From positions 1 through 8,340 of the forward strand of contig JAISLM010000167.1 in the NCBI GenBank assembly GCA_031290855.1: DNA of 8,340 nt, in the 5' to 3' direction. Under the pieces are notes generated by a model. It worked only from the letters and a program-made list of their open reading frames with translations. It was not told the origin of the DNA and made no database searches. The DNA comes from Spirochaetaceae bacterium (GTDB lineage Bacteria; Spirochaetota; Spirochaetia; Treponematales; Breznakiellaceae). The position numbers were made by a program, and so were the translations under genes. Below, piece after piece: positions 5,755 to 8,340 of this stretch. The first letter of the stretch is position 1. Each line of letters opens with the position of its first letter.

Positions 5755-6516
5755 ATGAAAACCCGGCAGATCGACGCTTTTTTTCGTGACATTTTGAAGC
5801 TGGAGGATTTTAGCGCGGCGGATTCGTCTTTGAACGGCATACAGGCCGACAACGACGGCGCAGAAGTGCGGAAGATCGCGTTTGCGGTAGACGCCTGCCT
5901 TGAAACGTTCAAGAGGGCGGCGGCCTGTGGCGCGGGGATGCTTTTTGTCCATCACGGGCTTTTCTGGGGAGCGCCGCTCAGAATCGAAGGCGTTTTAAGG
6001 GCGCGGCTGGACTTCCTGTTCAAGAACAACCTTGCCCTTTACGCCGCTCATCTTCCGCTCGACAAACACGACGAGCTTGGGAACAACGCGGTGCTGGCCG
6101 GCCTGCTCGACATTGCCGACAAAGAACCCTTCGGCCTGTACCACGGGTTAAAAATCGGCTTTAAAGGGCGGCTCCGCAAGGCGCTCACGATTGACGAGGC
6201 GGCGCGGCGGATCAGCTTTGGCGCTGCGCCGCCCCTCGCCCTCTACCCATTCGGCAAGGAGGAGAACGTCAGCTGCGCCGTTGTTTCAGGCGGGGCCGCG
6301 ATGGAAGCGGCAGAGGCCATAGAAGAAGGCATAGACCTGTACGTTACGGGCGAGACCTCCCATTCGGTCTACCATACGGTGCTCGAAGGCGGCCTTAACA
6401 TGATCGCGGGCGGCCACTACGCGACCGAGGTATGGGGAGTGCGCAAACTGATGGAACGTTGCAAAACGGCCCTTGATGTTGACGCCGAATTCATCGACGT
6501 ACCGACCGGGTTATAG
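5755..6516 (+). CDS. Nif3-like (DUF34) dinuclear metal-binding protein
   Basis: This 253-residue cytoplasmic protein matches the usual length of the Nif3/YbgI family, often labelled GTP cyclohydrolase 1 type 2 homologue. The dinuclear metal ligands are visible: His66-His67 in LFVHHGLFWG, His99 and Asp103 in YAAHLPLDKHDELGNN, and His221 with Glu225 in AGGHYATEVWG, in family spacing. The conserved YVTGETSHSVYH segment (about 196-207) and early SLNGIQ (25-30) are also present. The true cellular role of this widespread family is unsettled; proposals include metal handling and hydrolase functions. ATG 5755 was chosen by homology (MKTRQIDAFF). No good ribosome-binding site precedes it. It heads an operon with lspA, whose ribosome-binding site overlaps its stop codon. 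Family is secure, function is not. Confidence 0.93.
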   Translation: MKTRQIDAFFRDILKLEDFSAADSSLNGIQADNDGAEVRKIAFAVDACLETFKRAAACGAGMLFVHHGLFWGAPLRIEGVLRARLDFLFKNNLALYAAHLPLDKHDELGNNAVLAGLLDIADKEPFGLYHGLKIGFKGRLRKALTIDEAARRISFGAAPPLALYPFGKEENVSCAVVSGGAAMEAAEAIEEGIDLYVTGETSHSVYHTVLEGGLNMIAGGHYATEVWGVRKLMERCKTALDVDAEFIDVPTGL

Positions 6517-6525
6517 GAGATAATA

Positions 6526-7065
6526 ATGACAGAAAGTAACGCGACCGTTTTGAAAAAGGCGCTGCCTTTTTCGCTTACCGCGCTGATAGTCCTGCTTGAT
6601 CAGGTAACAAAGTCTTACATAGCCGGCAAATGGCCCGTAGGGACAATGATTGCGGATGTTTTTAACAACGACCTGATCCGCGTTTGCCATGTCCGCAACA
6701 AGGTGATAGCGTTTAGTCTGGGCGGCAGCCTGCCTGAGCCGATCCGTCCGGCGCTGTTCATAGTGCTGCCGCTTGTCGTGCTCGGGTTTTTATGCTTTTT
6801 TTACTGGAAATCCTCCGATTTTACCGGGTTGCAGCGCTGGGCCGTCGCCGGAATCATAGGCGGCGGCATAGGCAACCTGATAGACCGCATATTCCGCCCC
6901 GAAGGCGTTGTCGATTTTATCAGTGTTAAATTCTTCGGACTGCTGGGCTTTGAACGCTGGCCCACGTTCAACATCGCGGACTCGTCCGTCGTCGTATGCA
7001 TCATTATATGGCTCGTTTCGCTGTTCGTCGTCCCGTCAAACGCGGGCAAAGGAGCGCTTTCATGA
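6526..7065 (+). CDS. lspA: Lipoprotein signal peptidase (signal peptidase II)
   Basis: This 179-residue inner-membrane aspartyl protease removes signal peptides from prolipoproteins after the lipobox cysteine has been lipidated. Hydrophobic segments near residues 13-24, 76-94, 105-117 and 152-170 fit the four-helix family topology. The conserved blocks are LLDQVTKSYI (23-32), GGGIGNLIDR (112-121), VVDFISV (128-134) with catalytic Asp130, and FNIADSSV (148-155) with catalytic Asp152. The strand usually reading N-x-GAAFS is HVRNKVIAFSLG here, a variant I associate with spirochaetes. ATG 6526 has AGGAGA five bases upstream, overlapping the Nif3 stop. It overlaps the next gene by ATGA. Its substrates would include the lipoprotein encoded at 4677-5423. 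Confidence 0.96.
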   Translation: MTESNATVLKKALPFSLTALIVLLDQVTKSYIAGKWPVGTMIADVFNNDLIRVCHVRNKVIAFSLGGSLPEPIRPALFIVLPLVVLGFLCFFYWKSSDFTGLQRWAVAGIIGGGIGNLIDRIFRPEGVVDFISVKFFGLLGFERWPTFNIADSSVVVCIIIWLVSLFVVPSNAGKGALS

Positions 7066-7376
7066 CAAAAAAAGGAAATACGATTCTTTTTGTTATAGCG
7101 GCGGCGGGCTTTAACATTCTTTTAACGGTACTGATATTCATCGCGATGTTTTTGCTGTTTTTTGTTTTTATAAAGCCGTTTATCAGCGACAACTTTATCG
7201 TATTCGTACTGCCGCTCATATTCATTGTGTCGGTATTTCTGTCTTTCGTCATTTACCGCACACTGTTAAGGCGCTTTCTGAACAAAATCGATATGGACAA
7301 ATATTTCAATACGGATTTTTCCTTTAGACCCGCCAGTAAAAAAAAAGATTCAGATGGCGGCGGCCCCAAAACCTAA
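7062..7376 (+). CDS. Small two-helix membrane protein, translationally coupled to lspA
   Basis: This 104-residue protein is of unknown function. It has two strongly hydrophobic segments, roughly residues 8-38 and 45-66, followed by a basic, cytoplasmic-looking stretch YRTLLRRFLNK and a polar tail ending KKKDSDGGGPKT. The start codon overlaps the lspA stop (ATGA, 7062-7065), with AAAGGAG eight bases upstream inside lspA, so the two are translated as a pair. This suggests a role tied to LspA or to the membrane, but nothing in the sequence proves it. A run of nine A residues (7338-7346) encodes the lysines near the C-terminus. The longer frame opening at 6996 reads into lspA and is not favoured. 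Confidence 0.75.
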   Translation: MTKKGNTILFVIAAAGFNILLTVLIFIAMFLLFFVFIKPFISDNFIVFVLPLIFIVSVFLSFVIYRTLLRRFLNKIDMDKYFNTDFSFRPASKKKDSDGGGPKT

Positions 7377-7383
7377 ACCCGTA

Positions 7384-7412
7384 CAAACGATGCGCGTTTG
7401 CTTCACGCAAAC
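7384..7412. repeat. Two overlapping, mutually exclusive short hairpins
   Basis: caaacg (7384-7389) pairs with cgtttg (7395-7400), while gtttgc (7396-7401) pairs with gcaaac (7407-7412). Both use the same central strand, so only one can form at a time. They lie just past the end of the lspA operon, with no T-tract. Confidence 0.5.
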
Positions 7413-7543
7413 TCCAGTCTTTCGCCAAAGTCCTACCGCACGAGAGACGCGCAGGCGCTTGCTTACGGAGGCGGCTGCAAACCCCTGCCTCCAAGCGCCC
7501 TCGCCAAAGCCATATCGCACGGGAAACTAGACAGCCAGCATCC

Positions 7544-7601
7544 CATTATTCGCAAAGTCTGGTTTAATACCCCGCCGAACCTTCGGTTCGCGCTTGCCGC
7601 G
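7544..7601 (+). repeat. 58-bp dispersed repeat, copy 2
   Basis: Identical to 3061-3118. It includes gtctggtttaatac (7557-7570) and the hairpin cgaacc-ttc-ggttcg. It lies about 265 bases upstream of the RAYT-like gene. Confidence 0.95.
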
Positions 7602-7646
7602 GCTCAAGTAAGGCAACGACTACAAAGATTTTGTATTAAACCAGAC
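7557..7646. repeat. 14-bp inverted repeat bracketing the repeat's hairpin (MITE/REPIN-like unit)
   Basis: gtctggtttaatac (7557-7570) and gtattaaaccagac (7633-7646) are perfect inverted copies enclosing 62 bases that include the small hairpin. Copy 1 at 3061-3118 has the left arm but not the right. No clear target-site duplication flanks the unit. Whether it moves as a unit is inference. Confidence 0.6.
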
Positions 7647-7866
7647 GATATTATAAACTTCCGCACCCGATCGAGCCTACGCCCCAACCAACACAACGCT
7701 TAAGATACCGCACGGCTCGCCCTAAACTTGACCCATAAAAATTTTACCTGACGAAAAGCCCCCCGCCGCTCTTCCGGAAGGTCGAAGGTACTTTCCGGTT
7801 CGGCTTCTTTCCGTTTTTTCTCCGTATGTTAAAGCAAAACGCGGGTTAACCACCAATTATATTTAC

Positions 7867-8340
7867 ATGAGACATTTAAGAATGCTGAGACAGGGCGTGT
7901 GGTACGAAATCAGTACCCGCGTCAACAACAGGGAACCCCTGTTCCGAGGGGGGCGGGCGCCGGCGCTGTTCGACCGGGTGTTCCGGGAGACCACGCACAG
8001 GTTTGTCTTCGCGGTCCGGGGCTTGAGTCTCGCCGGCGACCGGCTGGCCTTTTACATCAGGCCCGCGGACGGGTTCGAGCTGCCGGCGATAATGAAATGG
8101 CTGAAGCAGACCTTCGCCATTAGGTACAACCGGGATAATGGACGGACGGGGCACCTGTGGGGCGACCGTTACTGGTCGCGGATTCTGGAAGGGGAGCCGC
8201 CGGACGGCGGGGAGGCGGGGGACTTCCCGGCCTGCGGGGTCAGACCCGTAACCACGCGCCGCCTCGCCGGACGCACGGCGGCGGGAGCCCCGCCGGACGG
8301 CGGCAGGGTCAGACCCCATCGCGGGAAACGGGCGTCCGGG
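7867..8340 (+). CDS. RAYT-like (Y1 transposase family) protein with apparently lost HUH motif; open at right edge
   Basis: 158 codons are open to the window end, starting MRHLRMLRQGVWYEIS. The N-terminus GVWYEISTRVNNREPLF (10-26) matches the W-Y-x-(V/I)-x-R-x-N-N-R-x-x-(I/L)-F opening of REP-associated tyrosine transposases. IMKWLKQTFAIRYNRDNGRTGHLWGDRYWSRIL (75-107) matches their helix with Y-N-R, then GHLW and the RY-S-R segment. Between them, where relatives read PNHYHLLIRP, this protein reads GDRLAFYIRP (57-66), so both HUH metal-binding histidines are replaced by Arg59 and Ala61. At the usual catalytic Tyr place the sequence has Phe83, with Tyr87 a few residues on. The tail after 110 is Gly/Pro/Arg-rich and GC-rich. 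No clear ribosome-binding site precedes ATG 7867; ATG 7882 is a possible alternative. Family is likely; loss of activity is inferred from alignment by eye. Confidence 0.75.
   Translation, partial: MRHLRMLRQGVWYEISTRVNNREPLFRGGRAPALFDRVFRETTHRFVFAVRGLSLAGDRLAFYIRPADGFELPAIMKWLKQTFAIRYNRDNGRTGHLWGDRYWSRILEGEPPDGGEAGDFPACGVRPVTTRRLAGRTAAGAPPDGGRVRPHRGKRASG
8197..8316 (+). repeat. Two pairs of repeated palindromes inside the RAYT-like coding sequence
   Basis: ccgccggacggcgg occurs at 8197-8210 and 8290-8303; each copy is a palindrome with a two-base centre. gggtcagaccc occurs at 8237-8247 and 8306-8316; each is a palindrome with a one-base centre. They alternate, so the order is A-B-A-B across about 120 bases of the C-terminal tail region. 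Confidence 0.85.

Larger units (their letters stand above)
7377..7866. other. Gene-free, repeat-bearing region between the lspA operon and the RAYT-like gene
   Basis: This 490-base gap has no convincing gene. It contains overlapping short hairpins (7384-7412), an imperfect 27-base direct repeat (7422-7448 and 7501-7527, 22 of 27 identical), the second copy of the 58-bp repeat (7544-7601), a 14-bp inverted repeat spanning 7557-7646, and the perfect palindrome cttccggaag (7771-7780). An open frame at 7398-7703 runs through these repeats and is judged non-coding. I see no T-tailed terminator for the lspA operon. Confidence 0.7.

Noticed and set aside
7384..7412. Overlapping hairpins after the lspA operon considered as an intrinsic terminator or attenuator
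   Set aside because: Stems are only six base pairs and no T-tract follows, so termination is not supported.
7398..7703. 101-residue open frame in the gap before the RAYT-like gene
   Set aside because: It runs through the 58-bp repeat and its hairpin, has no ribosome-binding site and no recognisable protein; copy 1 of the repeat is read in a different local context.
7876..8319. 147-residue minus-strand frame at the right edge
   Set aside because: It is antisense to the RAYT-like gene, Arg/Pro-rich, and shows no known domain.

Overview
The window looks like a chromosomal segment from a spirochaete, most likely a Treponema-like member of the Treponematales with moderately high GC. The pointers are a lipoprotein gene paired with an unusual outer-membrane beta-barrel gene, a signal peptidase II with the variant segment HVRNKVIAFSLG, and repeat-rich intergenic DNA. 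The assignment comes from protein style only and was not tested by any search.

Layout. Positions 1-2921 hold a minus-strand operon: gnd (6-phosphogluconate dehydrogenase), then a 2-keto-3-deoxygluconate-type PfkB kinase, then the start of a polyprenol-phosphate-mannose-synthase-like glycosyltransferase cut by the left edge. A candidate promoter with an A-tract spacer lies just upstream of gnd. Positions 2922-3299 are a gene-free, hairpin-rich gap containing one copy of a 58-bp exact repeat. Positions 3300-5423 hold a second minus-strand operon: a lipoprotein of unknown function and a probable outer-membrane beta-barrel protein, behind a good sigma70-type promoter. Positions 5424-5754 are the divergent control region, with small degenerate repeats. 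Positions 5755-7376 hold a compact plus-strand operon: a Nif3/DUF34 metal-binding protein, lspA, and a small two-helix membrane protein joined to lspA by an ATGA overlap. Positions 7377-7866 are a second repeat-bearing gap with the other copy of the 58-bp repeat. From 7867 to the right edge, an open frame encodes a REP-associated tyrosine transposase (RAYT)-like protein whose catalytic HUH histidines appear to be replaced.

How the parts relate. gnd and the kinase both act on sugar acids near the oxidative pentose phosphate and Entner-Doudoroff/hexuronate routes. LspA would mature lipoproteins such as the one encoded at 4677-5423. The most interesting part is the right end: a transposase-like protein that looks catalytically dead sits beside a dispersed hairpin repeat that also occurs 4.5 kb away, and it carries palindromes inside its own coding sequence. 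This may be a domesticated or trans-dependent RAYT/REP-like system. That interpretation is inference.
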